Source of the DNA: Gaetbulibacter saemankumensis DSM 17032
GTDB taxonomy: Bacteria; Bacteroidota; Bacteroidia; Flavobacteriales; Flavobacteriaceae
Length of the DNA: 64,000 nucleotides
Direction of reading: 5' to 3'
Assembly: GCF_000425645.1 (NCBI RefSeq)
Contig: NZ_AUDV01000006.1
Location: 434,001 to 498,000 of the forward strand
Made by a program: the position numbers and the translations under genes. The notes beneath the pieces are model-generated. The model was not told where the DNA came from. It saw nothing but the letters and a program-made list of their open reading frames with translations, and searched no databases. Every line of letters begins with the position of its first letter. Position 1 is the stretch's first letter. Shown here piece by piece: positions 55,892 through 64,000 of the stretch.

Positions 55892-56593
55892 TTGACGTTA
55901 AACCAAATAAAGCACCTCCCCCAATACGACAAAAGCTTTAAAAAACTTATTTTAAAAGAGTTTGAGCTATTTAAAACAGAGAGAGGACATAAGAACATTG
56001 ATTTAGATACCGACAATTTAGAAGCTTCAAATAAGGAAGCTATTGGGCATTTCAAGACTTATTTTTTATTAAGACAACAATCAAAAATTGAAGATTTACT
56101 ATCGGAAAGTAAAGATTATGTTTTTTCAGATAAAAACATTTCCCCCGATAGACTATCTAACGCTTTGGATGGTTTAAAAAAACAGATTGATACTTGGCTT
56201 GAGAAAATTAAAGGAGAAAATCATGATTTAAAAAAGCATAAACCTAAAAGCCTTAAATTATCATGCTATGAGTTGTTTTTTGAATATTGCAATAAGCTAA
56301 AGCATTTCCACAACGAATTTTTACAATTTCTAAAACGACATTTTAAAGACTTTGATTTTAGTCATCAGAAATATTTTGTTAATATTAAACACAACGAAGA
56401 CACCTATTCGTCAAATCCAACTAAAACTCCATTAATGACAAAAACAGAAGTGGCCGAATATTTGAAAATATCCGTGAGACAGGTTACCAATTTAGAAAAC
56501 ATGAAACACTTCAAAAGAAATAATCATATTGGGAATAGCCCTAGATATTTACGTTCTGATATTGAGAAATATGCTAATACAAGAAACTATTAG
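55892..56593 (+). CDS. HTH (excisionase-like) DNA-binding protein
   Basis: 233 aa from a TTG start at 55892; no earlier ATG is in frame. The first ~175 residues are charged and helical. The last ~55 form a helix-turn-helix of the excisionase/MerR type: LMTKTEVAEYLKISVRQVTNLEN, then NSPRYLRSDIEKYA. Such proteins steer integrase toward excision or control mobile-element genes. Its stop overlaps the integrase stop (convergent, 4 bases), supporting a functional pair. The N-terminal extension is long for an excisionase. Confidence 0.7.
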   Translation: MTLNQIKHLPQYDKSFKKLILKEFELFKTERGHKNIDLDTDNLEASNKEAIGHFKTYFLLRQQSKIEDLLSESKDYVFSDKNISPDRLSNALDGLKKQIDTWLEKIKGENHDLKKHKPKSLKLSCYELFFEYCNKLKHFHNEFLQFLKRHFKDFDFSHQKYFVNIKHNEDTYSSNPTKTPLMTKTEVAEYLKISVRQVTNLENMKHFKRNNHIGNSPRYLRSDIEKYANTRNY

Positions 56594-57915
56594 CCAACAG
56601 CAATAAATGACTTATTAAACCTTTCTGAATTAGTTATGTTTCTGACCGTTTCCTCTTTTGAAATTCTAATGTAGTTCTTAAATTCCTTTTCTGTTTTATG
56701 TCCACTCTGCGTCATAATTTCCTGTATTGGCACACCTTCGTTAAAGTGTAAACTGCAAAAGGTTCTTCTTGCGGAGTGGGACGAGATAAGACTATATTTT
56801 GGAATATTCTTAATAACTTTCTTTCCTCCTTCTGTTCTTTCGTATTTAACCATTTCATTAATACCTACCATTTGAGCAGCTTCTTTAATTCTGTCGTTTA
56901 GATATTGTTCATGTATTGTTGGCGGTGGATTATTATCATATCTTAATTTCATAATACTGCTTATTGCGGGAGTTATTAGGCAGTAAACTGTTTCACCTGT
57001 TTTTTTCTGCTTTAGTTTAAAATATTTCTTCCCTTGCATTTCTATTATTTCAGCATTATTTAAGTTATTAAAATCTGAAATCCTTTGACCGATTTCACAA
57101 CCAATAATGAATATATCTCTTGCTTGCTCTAATTCACGGTATTCTGAAAAATCAAACTCAAAAAGCTTTGTTTTTTCTTCTTTGGTTAAATAAACAGCTG
57201 TTGTTTGCTCCTTTGGAATTTTAAATTCAGAGAGCTTATACTTAAAATTAGTATTGACTCCAACATTAGTGGCGTAATTCAAAAAAGTTTTAAGTGTTTT
57301 AATATGCTTTCCAATAGTATTTAATGAATAATATTTTCCATCAGGTTTTTCAAGTGATTGCATATAATCTATAAACTCAAAATAAAAATCTAAATCAACA
57401 CTCTCAAATGTCACTTTATACTTTGTGTCTTTTTGAAACTTGACAAGGAACTTTAAAGCTTGTTTATAAGCCTCTACCGTTTGATTCCTTCCACCTCTAT
57501 TCACAGGAAGCATTTTAGTTTTAATTTCTATAAATGAATTGAACACATCAAAAAAATCATTCGATACAAAGACTTCCTCCTCCTCGTTCTTTTTAAAAGC
57601 ATCTATAATATTGCCTACATCCTTTTTATGAATTATGGCCTTTGTTTTCCTTAATTCAGATATCTGCGCATTAATATAATTTTCAAGGTCATTAATCTCT
57701 CTGTTTATTTCATCTTTATTGCTAGCTAGATTTACATTCTTTACTCTTTGTTTGCCAATATCCCAATACTTTGGTTCAATTTTATAACCTATACTTTTTC
57801 GTATTCTAACATCTCCTAGACTAAAAATAAGCTGTATAGGTGATTGAGTATTTGAATTTGGTTCCTTTAATGCAAATCGAAGTGTTCCTTTAGTTCTATG
57901 ATTGCTTTTAGCCAT
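56590..57915 (-). CDS. Tyrosine recombinase (integrase) of the island
   Basis: 441 aa from ATG at 57915 (MAKSNHRTKG); an upstream in-frame ATG at 57990 would add 25 hydrophobic residues and is unlikely. An arm-binding/N-terminal domain is followed by a SAM-like core-binding domain (~110-220) and a catalytic domain. Catalytic residues seen: Arg in CEIGQRISDF, Lys in FKLKQKKTGE, HxxR in SSHSARRTF, His in SGHKTEKEF and Tyr in KNYIRIS. It lies 187 bases from the attR repeat and should catalyse integration at tRNA-Phe. All active residues are present, so it may still work. Confidence 0.93.
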   Translation of the reverse strand: MAKSNHRTKGTLRFALKEPNSNTQSPIQLIFSLGDVRIRKSIGYKIEPKYWDIGKQRVKNVNLASNKDEINREINDLENYINAQISELRKTKAIIHKKDVGNIIDAFKKNEEEEVFVSNDFFDVFNSFIEIKTKMLPVNRGGRNQTVEAYKQALKFLVKFQKDTKYKVTFESVDLDFYFEFIDYMQSLEKPDGKYYSLNTIGKHIKTLKTFLNYATNVGVNTNFKYKLSEFKIPKEQTTAVYLTKEEKTKLFEFDFSEYRELEQARDIFIIGCEIGQRISDFNNLNNAEIIEMQGKKYFKLKQKKTGETVYCLITPAISSIMKLRYDNNPPPTIHEQYLNDRIKEAAQMVGINEMVKYERTEGGKKVIKNIPKYSLISSHSARRTFCSLHFNEGVPIQEIMTQSGHKTEKEFKNYIRISKEETVRNITNSERFNKSFIAVG

Positions 57916-58102
57916 AATAAAAAGTTTAATCAAAATTATGCCTTTAAAACATAAGTGCCAAATAAAGTGCCAAATATATTTCCCAAACATTCTTTATATT
58001 TCCGCTTAAAAACTACTAAAACAACGCCAAATACAGTATATTTAACACTTAACAAGGAATAGAACGGAAAATCACGGAAATAGACATATTGCAATGTTAG
58101 TA

Positions 58103-58127
58103 CTGGAGGTACCACAAAAAAATCCCG
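58103..58127 (+). repeat. attR core: 25-bp direct repeat
   Basis: Identical to 19683-19707, i.e. the 3' end of tRNA-Phe plus 13 bases. Only 12 bases of tRNA remain here, so this is the right junction and not a second gene. Confidence 0.92.
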
Positions 58128-58155
58128 AAACTTTAATGTTTACGGGATTTTTTTT
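58121..58155 (+). terminator. Ancestral tRNA-Phe terminator at the right junction
   Basis: AATCCCGAAAC (58121-58131) pairs with GTTT-A-CGGGATT (58138-58149, one A bulge), followed by a T run to 58155. The pairing includes AAT/ATT, which the left-junction hairpin lacks, so this is probably the chromosome's original tRNA terminator, displaced 38 kb by the island. Confidence 0.7.
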
Positions 58156-58376
58156 ATCTCATACTCTAGTTTCTTTTAGTTAAAATCTGATTTCTTCCTT
58201 TTTATTCATAACTCCCTATACCTCATAACTTTTAACACTATTAATCAACAACTTTTATTTAAAATTATTAAGAAAAAAAGCACCTTTAATAATTATTATA
58301 AAATCTTCGATTTTATCTTTTTTTTTTCTAAATTTACTCTGCTAACTTTTAATGTCCAATTAAAAAAAATCGGCTA
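58156..58376. other. Gene-free region upstream of nrfH
   Basis: 221 bp, very AT-rich with long T and A runs; must contain the nrfHA promoter, but I see no convincing -33/-7 pair. With the att and terminator sequence, the whole gap from the integrase to nrfH is 461 bp. Confidence 0.4.
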
Positions 58377-58973
58377 TTGAGTTTAAGAAAAAAAATACTT
58401 CCAGAAAAGAATACCGGATGGCGAACAACTTCTGTATTTCTAATAGCGGTGTTAATTGGTCTAGGCTTATTTATGGCAAAAGAATCTGAAATTGTTTCTT
58501 ATATGTCTGATAGCCCACAAGCCTGTGTTAATTGTCATGTTATGACACCTGTATACAATAGCTGGATGCATAGTTCGCATCGAGAATGGGCAAATTGTAA
58601 CGACTGTCATGTCCCTCACAATAATATTTTTAACAAATACTATTTTAAAGCTAAAGATGGGCTCTACCACGCCTCTGTTTTCACAGCCAGAGCAGAACCT
58701 GATGTTATTAAAATGCATGAACCCTCTCAAGAAGTTGTTCAAAACAACTGTATTCGCTGTCACGTACAACAGGTAACCCAAACAAAATACAATGGTTGGA
58801 TTGATGACCATAAAGAGAATAGAACCGGACGTCAATGTTGGAGTTGCCACAAGCAAGTTCCTCATGGAAAAGTTCATGGTATCACATCAATAAAATATAA
58901 TTTAGCTCCTAAACCTACAGATAAAGAAACATTGGTAATTCCAACATGGATGGAGAAACAGATAAAAGACTAA
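58377..58973 (+). CDS. nrfH: Cytochrome c nitrite reductase small subunit NrfH
   Basis: 198 aa from TTG at 58377; later ATGs fall inside or after the membrane anchor. One N-terminal membrane helix (SVFLIAVLIGLGLFMA) is followed by four c-type haem motifs: CVNCH (50-54), CNDCH (74-78), CIRCH (125-129), CWSCH (154-158). NrfH takes electrons from menaquinol and passes them to NrfA in the periplasm. nrfA begins 12 bases later. First chromosomal gene right of the island. Confidence 0.93.
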   Translation: MSLRKKILPEKNTGWRTTSVFLIAVLIGLGLFMAKESEIVSYMSDSPQACVNCHVMTPVYNSWMHSSHREWANCNDCHVPHNNIFNKYYFKAKDGLYHASVFTARAEPDVIKMHEPSQEVVQNNCIRCHVQQVTQTKYNGWIDDHKENRTGRQCWSCHKQVPHGKVHGITSIKYNLAPKPTDKETLVIPTWMEKQIKD

Positions 58974-58985
58974 AAACTATACCAG

Positions 58986-60485
58986 ATGAAAAATAAAATA
59001 CTATTCATTGTTACTATTATTGTAGTATTTCTACTTGGATTGTTAGCTTCAAGCATTATTAACAGGAAATCTGAAGCCAAATATAGGTACACGCCAAAAG
59101 TAAATATTGCAGAATTTGAACCACGAAATGAGGTTTGGGGAGATAACTTCCCGCAAGAATATCAATCGTACATGCAAACATTAGACACTTCTTTTTCTTC
59201 GTATCAAGGTGGTTCACGTATGAGGGATGTTCTTGAAGAAGACCCTAGACTAGTTATTTTATTTGCAGGATATGGTTTTTCAAAAGATTACAATCAAGGT
59301 CGTGGCCATGCCTATGCCGTAGAAGATATTCATAATACCCTAAGAACCGGAGGTCCAACAGGTAAAGGAGATGGTCCTATGCCCGCTACCTGCTGGACAT
59401 GTAAAAGTCCAGACGTTCCTCGATTAATGAATGAAATTGGTATAGCTGAATTTTATAGTGGAAAATGGGCTGATAAAGGTGCTGAAATTGTAAACCCAAT
59501 AGGTTGTGCCGATTGCCATAATCCGGAGACCATGAAATTACAAATTTCAAGACCAGCATTAGTTGAAGCATTCGATTCTATGGGCAAAGACATTAATCAG
59601 GCTACCCATAATGAAATGAGAACACTGGTCTGTGCTCAATGTCATGTTGAATACTATTTTAATTCCAATTTGCCTGGTAAAGAGGGGACTCCTTACCTTG
59701 TTTTTCCATGGAAAGATGGAACAACCGTTGAAGACATGGAAGCTTATTACGACAACATTAATTTTTCAGACTGGACTCATAAACTTAGTAAAACTCCGAT
59801 GATAAAAGCCCAGCACCCAGGGTATGAAACCTTTCTTACAGGCGTTCACGCCGATCGTGGTGTATCTTGTGCAGATTGCCATATGCCCTACAAAAGTGAA
59901 GGCGGACAAAAATTCACAGACCACCATATTCAGTCTCCTCTAAATAATGTATCAAATGCTTGTCAAGTTTGTCACAGAGAAGATTCAGAAAAATTAATTG
60001 CAAACGTTTACGAAAGACAGCGTAAAGCCACCGAAAACAGAGTGAAGTTGGAAGACTTATTAGTAAAAGCACATTTGGAAGCTAAAAAATGTTGGGATTT
60101 AGGTGCAACGGAAGCTCAAATGGAACCTATACTTACCGATATTCGTCACGGCCAATGGCGTTGGGATTTTGCGGCAGCCGCTCATGGTGCTTCTTTTCAT
60201 TCACCCGTTGAAATTGGTAGAATTATTGGAAGCGGTCTTGTTATTGCTCAAGAGGCACGTGTAAAACTCGCGCGATTGTTAGCCGATCTTGGCCACAACA
60301 AACCTATCGAAATGCCGGATATTACAACTAAAGAAAAAGCTCAAAAATTTATAGGTCTTGATATTGAAAAGGAAGAAGCTGCTAAAGAAGCGTTCAAACA
60401 AAACCTGCTACCTAAGTGGCTAGAAGAAGCTAAGGCACGTGAAGATAAAATGCCTATTAATACGGTTTCATCCGTACAAGATTAA
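58986..60485 (+). CDS. nrfA: Ammonia-forming cytochrome c nitrite reductase NrfA
   Basis: 499 aa with an N-terminal membrane/signal helix (ILFIVTIIVVFLLGLLASSII). Five haem motifs: the catalytic CWTCK (136-140), with Lys as haem ligand, then CADCH (174-178), CAQCH (216-220), CADCH (295-299) and CQVCH (326-330). The HAD and QAHPGYETFLTGVH segments match the calcium/substrate region. It reduces nitrite to ammonium with six electrons in the periplasm. Co-transcribed with nrfH; a terminator follows. Confidence 0.95.
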   Translation: MKNKILFIVTIIVVFLLGLLASSIINRKSEAKYRYTPKVNIAEFEPRNEVWGDNFPQEYQSYMQTLDTSFSSYQGGSRMRDVLEEDPRLVILFAGYGFSKDYNQGRGHAYAVEDIHNTLRTGGPTGKGDGPMPATCWTCKSPDVPRLMNEIGIAEFYSGKWADKGAEIVNPIGCADCHNPETMKLQISRPALVEAFDSMGKDINQATHNEMRTLVCAQCHVEYYFNSNLPGKEGTPYLVFPWKDGTTVEDMEAYYDNINFSDWTHKLSKTPMIKAQHPGYETFLTGVHADRGVSCADCHMPYKSEGGQKFTDHHIQSPLNNVSNACQVCHREDSEKLIANVYERQRKATENRVKLEDLLVKAHLEAKKCWDLGATEAQMEPILTDIRHGQWRWDFAAAAHGASFHSPVEIGRIIGSGLVIAQEARVKLARLLADLGHNKPIEMPDITTKEKAQKFIGLDIEKEEAAKEAFKQNLLPKWLEEAKAREDKMPINTVSSVQD

Positions 60486-60508
60486 AATAATCACCTAACA
60501 CTGATTTC

Positions 60509-60544
60509 AAAAGATACCTTAACTTTTAAGGTGTCTTTTTCATT
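60509..60544 (+). terminator. Rho-independent terminator after nrfA
   Basis: A 14-bp stem (60509-60522 with 60526-60539, one T-G pair) with a 3-base loop and a T run, 24 bases after the nrfA stop. Confidence 0.82.
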
Positions 60545-60562
60545 TATACAACTAAGAATTCT

Positions 60563-63500
60563 ATGAATCGTATCTATAAATTATTTTCATCACCAAAACT
60601 AGCTGTTATTCTATTATTCGTCTTTGCCCTTTCTATGGCTATAGCCACCTTTGTAGAAAACGACTTCGGGACAGCCACAGCATGGAAACTAATTTATAAT
60701 GCCTGGTGGTTTGAACTGGTTATGCTGGGACTGGTTATTTCTTTTATTCTTAACATTTTCAAATACAACCTATGGAATAAGACCAAATGGGCCTTGCTCA
60801 TGTTTCATTTGGCTTTTATAGTTATTTTAATAGGTGCCGGTATTACCCGCTATACATCTTACAGTGGTATTATGCGAATTCGAGAAGGTGATACTTCAAA
60901 CATCATTATTTCAGACAACAACTTTTTACACATTCATATTACCGACGGACGTAACACCAAGGTAATTAAGAAAAAAATTGATTTTTCTCCTTTAAGCGAT
61001 AATCAATTTTCCATTAATACTGATTTTAATGAGCGGCCAATTAAAATAGCATTCAACGATTTTATTGCCGATGCGCGACCCGAAATACAAGATGACATCC
61101 CGAATGGCAAAGCCTTGCTAGAAGTAGTAGTTTCTGCTGGTAATGGCAGAGAAGCTTTATTATTAGAAAAAGGTGAAATTGAATCGATTGGTGCTCATAA
61201 GCATAAAATTGGCTTTGATGTTAATCAGGATGACGTTATTAACATAACTGAAAAAAATGGGCAGTTTCAACTAAAATCACCAAGAGATTTAAGCTCCTTT
61301 GTTATGGCGAGTCAAAAGGCTTCAACCATAAAAAAAGACAGCTTATATAATATTAATCTCAAAACACTCTATCGAGATGGAGATGCTTCTTTCGTTCTGT
61401 TATCCTATCACCCAAATGCTAAAATATCTCTTGTTAGCGACTCGGAAAAACCAAAGGATAATGACGAGCAAAAGGATGATGCCCTTATTTTAAATATTAA
61501 AGTTGATAACGACACCAAAGAAGCCTCATTAATCTATCGAAAAGGTTTTCAACCGATATTGCACGATTTAGAATTTAAGGACCTAATATTTACTCTTTCA
61601 TATGGATCGGAAATTATTACAACTCCCTTTTCCATTAAATTAAACGATTTTCAGTTAGAACGCTATCCTGGTTCTACAAGTCCGTCTGCCTATGCAAGTG
61701 AAATTGAAGTGATTGATAACAACACTCATATACCACATCGTATTTTCATGAATAATGTATTAGACTATAAAGGATATAGATTTTTTCAGGCTAGCTACGA
61801 TACCGATGAATTAGGCACCGTGCTTGCTGTAAATCATGATGCCTGGGGAACGAACATAACATATTTGGGCTATTTTTTAATGATGCTTGGCATGTTTTTT
61901 ACACTCTTCGGAAAATCATCACGTTTTTCAATCGTCAATAAGAAATTGAAAAAATTAAAATTAAAACAAGTACTTACTGTTGGTCTGCTATGCTTAGGAA
62001 GTAATTTCATCCAAGCTCAAGCAAATCTTCCAGAAGTTAACTCAACCGTCATTGAATCTCAACATATCGACGAGCAGCACGCAGACATGTTTGGACGTAT
62101 CATGGTTCAGGATCTAGATGGCCGCATTAAACCTATTAATACGCTCGCGTCGGAATTCCTAAGAAAAATATCGCGTAAACCTTATTTTACATATACCGAG
62201 AATGGGCATAAAATTAGCTTTAATGCTAACCAAACTTTTTTAGCCATGCAGGCGTCGTCTAACATCTGGCAATACATTCCGCTAATAAAAATAGATAAAG
62301 AAAAGGGAGGTGTTTTATATGAAAATATTCAACTTAATGAAGATGGTTTAGTTTCGTTTAACGATTTATTGGATGATAACGGCAAATACCTATTAGGTGA
62401 ACAGGTTGAAGCATCAAACTTAAAAAAGCCTGCCGAACGTAACGAATTTGACAAAGAAATTATAAAGGTGGATGAGCGTTTTAATATTCTATATAATGTA
62501 TTCGCTGGTAATTACCTTAAAATTTTTCCGAATGCAAACGATGCAAATAACAAATGGCATAGTAGCTCCCATCATTTTAATGATTTTCCAAAAGAAGACG
62601 GTGCCTTTGCTAAACATATTCTCCCAATATATTTTAAAAATGTTCAGGATAAAAATTGGATTGCTGCTAGTGAAAATCTTGAATATATAAAAACGTATCA
62701 ATCAGTACTTGGGAAAAACATAATTCCAAACAAGAAGCGAATTGAAGCCGAGCTATGGTATAATGAATTGAATCTTAACTTTTGGTTGTTTCAGGTATAC
62801 TTCACGTTAGGCTTTATATTACTAGTTCTTGCCATTACAAGAATATTTTACAATAAAAGATTTATACAAATCACTTGGAATTTTGTAATCATAATAACTC
62901 TAATAACCTTTTTAATATTTACTGGAAATATTTTATTACGTTGGTACGTAGCGCAACACGCGCCTTGGAGTAATGGGTATGAAATGCTTATATTTGTTTC
63001 TTGGGTACTTTTACTCTGCGGATTACTCACATTCCGAAAATCGGATTTTGCATTACCCTTGGCTACACTATTCTCTGGCGCCCTATTATTTGTAAGTTAT
63101 TTAGATTGGCTAAGTCCAGAAATAACCAATCTAATGCCTGTCCTAAAATCTTACTGGTTAAAAATTCATGTCGCTACTATAGTTAGTAGTTATGCCCCTT
63201 TGGCTTTATCTGCAGTTCTCGGTCTCATGGCACTAATACTCAGTATTTTTAAAACTGAAAAGTCTAAAATTGCAATCGATATTCGCATTAAAGAACTCAC
63301 TTATATCAATGAAATTTCCATGACTATTGGCGTATTTGTATTAAGTGTTGGCACATTTTTGGGCGGTATTTGGGCCAATGAATCCTGGGGACGTTATTGG
63401 GCTTGGGACCCCAAGGAAACTTGGGCACTAATAAGTATTATCGTATACGCTATTGTTTTACATTTAAGACTTATTCCTGGTTTAAATAGCAAGTTTATTT

Positions 63501-63700
63501 TTAATTCAGCGAGTGTCATCGCATTTAGTTCTATTATAATGACCTCTTTTGGAGTTAACTATTATTTATCCGGTTTACATAGTTATGCGGCTGGCGACCC
63601 CTTACCAATACCTTCCTTTATATATGTATTAATAATTATTGTATTAAGCATTATCTTAATCGCTTACTTTAGGAAACAGGCTACTAAAAACACACCATAA
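60563..63700 (+). CDS. ccsBA: ResB-CcsA fusion, cytochrome c biogenesis (system II) protein
   Basis: 1045 aa. The ResB-like N-terminal part (1-~460) has membrane helices at 12-30, 50-65, 75-95 and ~430-450 around a large periplasmic domain. A linker of ~300 residues follows. The CcsA-like C-terminal part (~745-1040) has many helices and the haem-handling WAWDPKETW (946-954), with flanking His residues (QHAPWSNGYEM, IHVATIVSSYAP). It exports haem and attaches it to CxxCH motifs. Placed right behind nrfHA, whose nine haems it would fill. A terminator separates it from nrfA, so it has its own promoter or depends on readthrough. Confidence 0.92.
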   Translation: MNRIYKLFSSPKLAVILLFVFALSMAIATFVENDFGTATAWKLIYNAWWFELVMLGLVISFILNIFKYNLWNKTKWALLMFHLAFIVILIGAGITRYTSYSGIMRIREGDTSNIIISDNNFLHIHITDGRNTKVIKKKIDFSPLSDNQFSINTDFNERPIKIAFNDFIADARPEIQDDIPNGKALLEVVVSAGNGREALLLEKGEIESIGAHKHKIGFDVNQDDVINITEKNGQFQLKSPRDLSSFVMASQKASTIKKDSLYNINLKTLYRDGDASFVLLSYHPNAKISLVSDSEKPKDNDEQKDDALILNIKVDNDTKEASLIYRKGFQPILHDLEFKDLIFTLSYGSEIITTPFSIKLNDFQLERYPGSTSPSAYASEIEVIDNNTHIPHRIFMNNVLDYKGYRFFQASYDTDELGTVLAVNHDAWGTNITYLGYFLMMLGMFFTLFGKSSRFSIVNKKLKKLKLKQVLTVGLLCLGSNFIQAQANLPEVNSTVIESQHIDEQHADMFGRIMVQDLDGRIKPINTLASEFLRKISRKPYFTYTENGHKISFNANQTFLAMQASSNIWQYIPLIKIDKEKGGVLYENIQLNEDGLVSFNDLLDDNGKYLLGEQVEASNLKKPAERNEFDKEIIKVDERFNILYNVFAGNYLKIFPNANDANNKWHSSSHHFNDFPKEDGAFAKHILPIYFKNVQDKNWIAASENLEYIKTYQSVLGKNIIPNKKRIEAELWYNELNLNFWLFQVYFTLGFILLVLAITRIFYNKRFIQITWNFVIIITLITFLIFTGNILLRWYVAQHAPWSNGYEMLIFVSWVLLLCGLLTFRKSDFALPLATLFSGALLFVSYLDWLSPEITNLMPVLKSYWLKIHVATIVSSYAPLALSAVLGLMALILSIFKTEKSKIAIDIRIKELTYINEISMTIGVFVLSVGTFLGGIWANESWGRYWAWDPKETWALISIIVYAIVLHLRLIPGLNSKFIFNSASVIAFSSIIMTSFGVNYYLSGLHSYAAGDPLPIPSFIYVLIIIVLSIILIAYFRKQATKNTP

Positions 63701-63752
63701 ATAATTTCACGTTCGATCTTATTACAGGATAAAATAAACTAGAGCATTTTAA

Positions 63753-64000
63753 CTATAACAAATATGAAATCAATCTTGCCAAGGCAAACTTTAACCTATT
63801 ATACAATCCATTTTTATTCCATGCTTCTATTGTAATTTGTCTACTTTGTTCTAAGTCATTATAGAAGACTTTTTCTAATTGTACGGAAAATTCACTATCA
63901 TAAATAATCGGCATAATTTCAAAATTTAAATCAAAGCTTCTAATATCCATATTGGCTGTACCCACAATGCTTACAAAACTGTCAATAACCGCTGTTTTTG
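63753..64000 (-). CDS. cls: Cardiolipin synthase, C-terminal part (5' end outside window)
   Basis: The frame enters from the right edge and stops at 63753. The visible ~80 residues read VIDSFVSIVGTANMDIRSFDLNFEI, the sequence just after the second HKD motif of phospholipase-D-type cardiolipin synthases. The end is QITIEAWNKNGLYNRLKFALARLISYLL. The enzyme condenses phosphatidylglycerol into cardiolipin at the inner membrane. Convergent with the ccsBA gene. Confidence 0.85.
   Translation of the reverse strand, partial: KTAVIDSFVSIVGTANMDIRSFDLNFEIMPIIYDSEFSVQLEKVFYNDLEQSRQITIEAWNKNGLYNRLKFALARLISYLL

Larger units (their letters stand above)
19708..58127. mobile_element. tRNA-Phe-integrated genomic (defence) island, about 38.4 kb
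   Basis: Bounded by identical 25-bp repeats at 19683-19707 and 58103-58127; repeat-to-repeat distance is 38,420 bp. A tyrosine integrase lies at the right end, reading away from attR, with an HTH protein convergent to it. Cargo is a BREX system, an unknown helicase/TPR cluster, a DarT/macro operon, HEPN and ADP-ribosylglycohydrolase genes, a polymerase-like gene and a lipoprotein. The flanking genes (coaX cluster, nrfHA) are ordinary chromosomal genes. No relaxase, coupling protein or type IV secretion genes were seen, so movement between cells would need help. Confidence 0.9.

Noticed and set aside
57916-57990. 25-residue upstream extension of the integrase
   Set aside because: Hydrophobic and Trp/His-rich, unlike integrase N-termini; MAKSNHRTKG at 57915 is a normal start.
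19708-58127. Integrative conjugative element
   Set aside because: No relaxase, coupling ATPase, tra/VirB-like or mating-pair genes seen; only integrase, HTH and polymerase-like genes form the mobile core.
1-64000. CRISPR array or cas genes
   Set aside because: No regularly spaced repeats and no Cas-like motifs were seen on reading the window.

Overview
The window is AT-rich chromosomal DNA from a member of the Bacteroidota, most likely a Flavobacteriaceae. The evidence is the housekeeping gene set (degradative-type HMG-CoA reductase with a GHMP kinase, ResB-CcsA fusion, NrfH/NrfA, CNNM/CorC protein, LptC), the absence of clear Shine-Dalgarno sequences, and TAnnTTTG-type -7 promoter boxes.

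Left chromosomal flank (1-19694): the 3' end of lpxB, an NlpC/P60 lipoprotein, ComEC, a secreted thioredoxin, two POT peptide transporters next to a DPP-IV-like peptidase (a peptide-use cluster), HMG-CoA reductase plus GHMP kinase, then a minus-strand cell-envelope/CoA cluster (coaX, outer-membrane barrel, TPR protein, lptC, small membrane protein, CNNM/CorC protein, SurA/PpiD-type isomerase). It ends at tRNA-Phe(GAA).

Integrated island (about 38.4 kb, 19708-58127): a 25-bp direct repeat covers the tRNA-Phe 3' end (19683-19707) and recurs at 58103-58127 beside a tyrosine integrase, so this is a tRNA-Phe-integrated element. It has four parts. (a) 20962-27654: a minus-strand seven-gene cluster of unknown function with an SF1 RecD/Pif1-like helicase, a TPR protein with a cold-shock/OB-like tail, two more TPR proteins, two paralogous small proteins and a 100-aa protein. 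(b) 27806-32233: a plus-strand operon with a DarT-like ADP-ribosyltransferase, a macro-domain-like protein carrying a DUF4145/HEPN-like tail, and three unknown proteins. (c) 32250-50368: a complete BREX locus, WYL regulator - DUF2130 - BrxE-like - BrxA - BrxB - BrxC - PglX - GmrSD/DUF262 - PglZ - BrxL; this BrxL carries an MITD1-like C-terminal domain where a Lon-type protease domain would be expected. (d) 50527-57915: a Cys-rich small protein, a Swt1-HEPN protein, an ADP-ribosylglycohydrolase, a divergent family-A polymerase-like protein, a gene split by an in-frame amber codon, an HTH protein and the integrase. No relaxase or conjugation genes are visible.

Four copies of an imperfect palindrome (TGCA-N7-TGCAT, all in the same orientation relative to the gene, each preceded by TTTATT) lie upstream of the unknown cluster's first gene, its helicase, the BREX body and the Cys-rich gene. 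This suggests that cluster (a) and BREX form one regulon, plausibly controlled by the WYL protein.

Right flank (58156-64000): nrfH-nrfA (ammonia-forming nitrite reductase), a 1045-aa ResB-CcsA fusion that would provide the cytochrome c maturation NrfHA needs, and the 3' end of a cardiolipin synthase gene that runs off the window.
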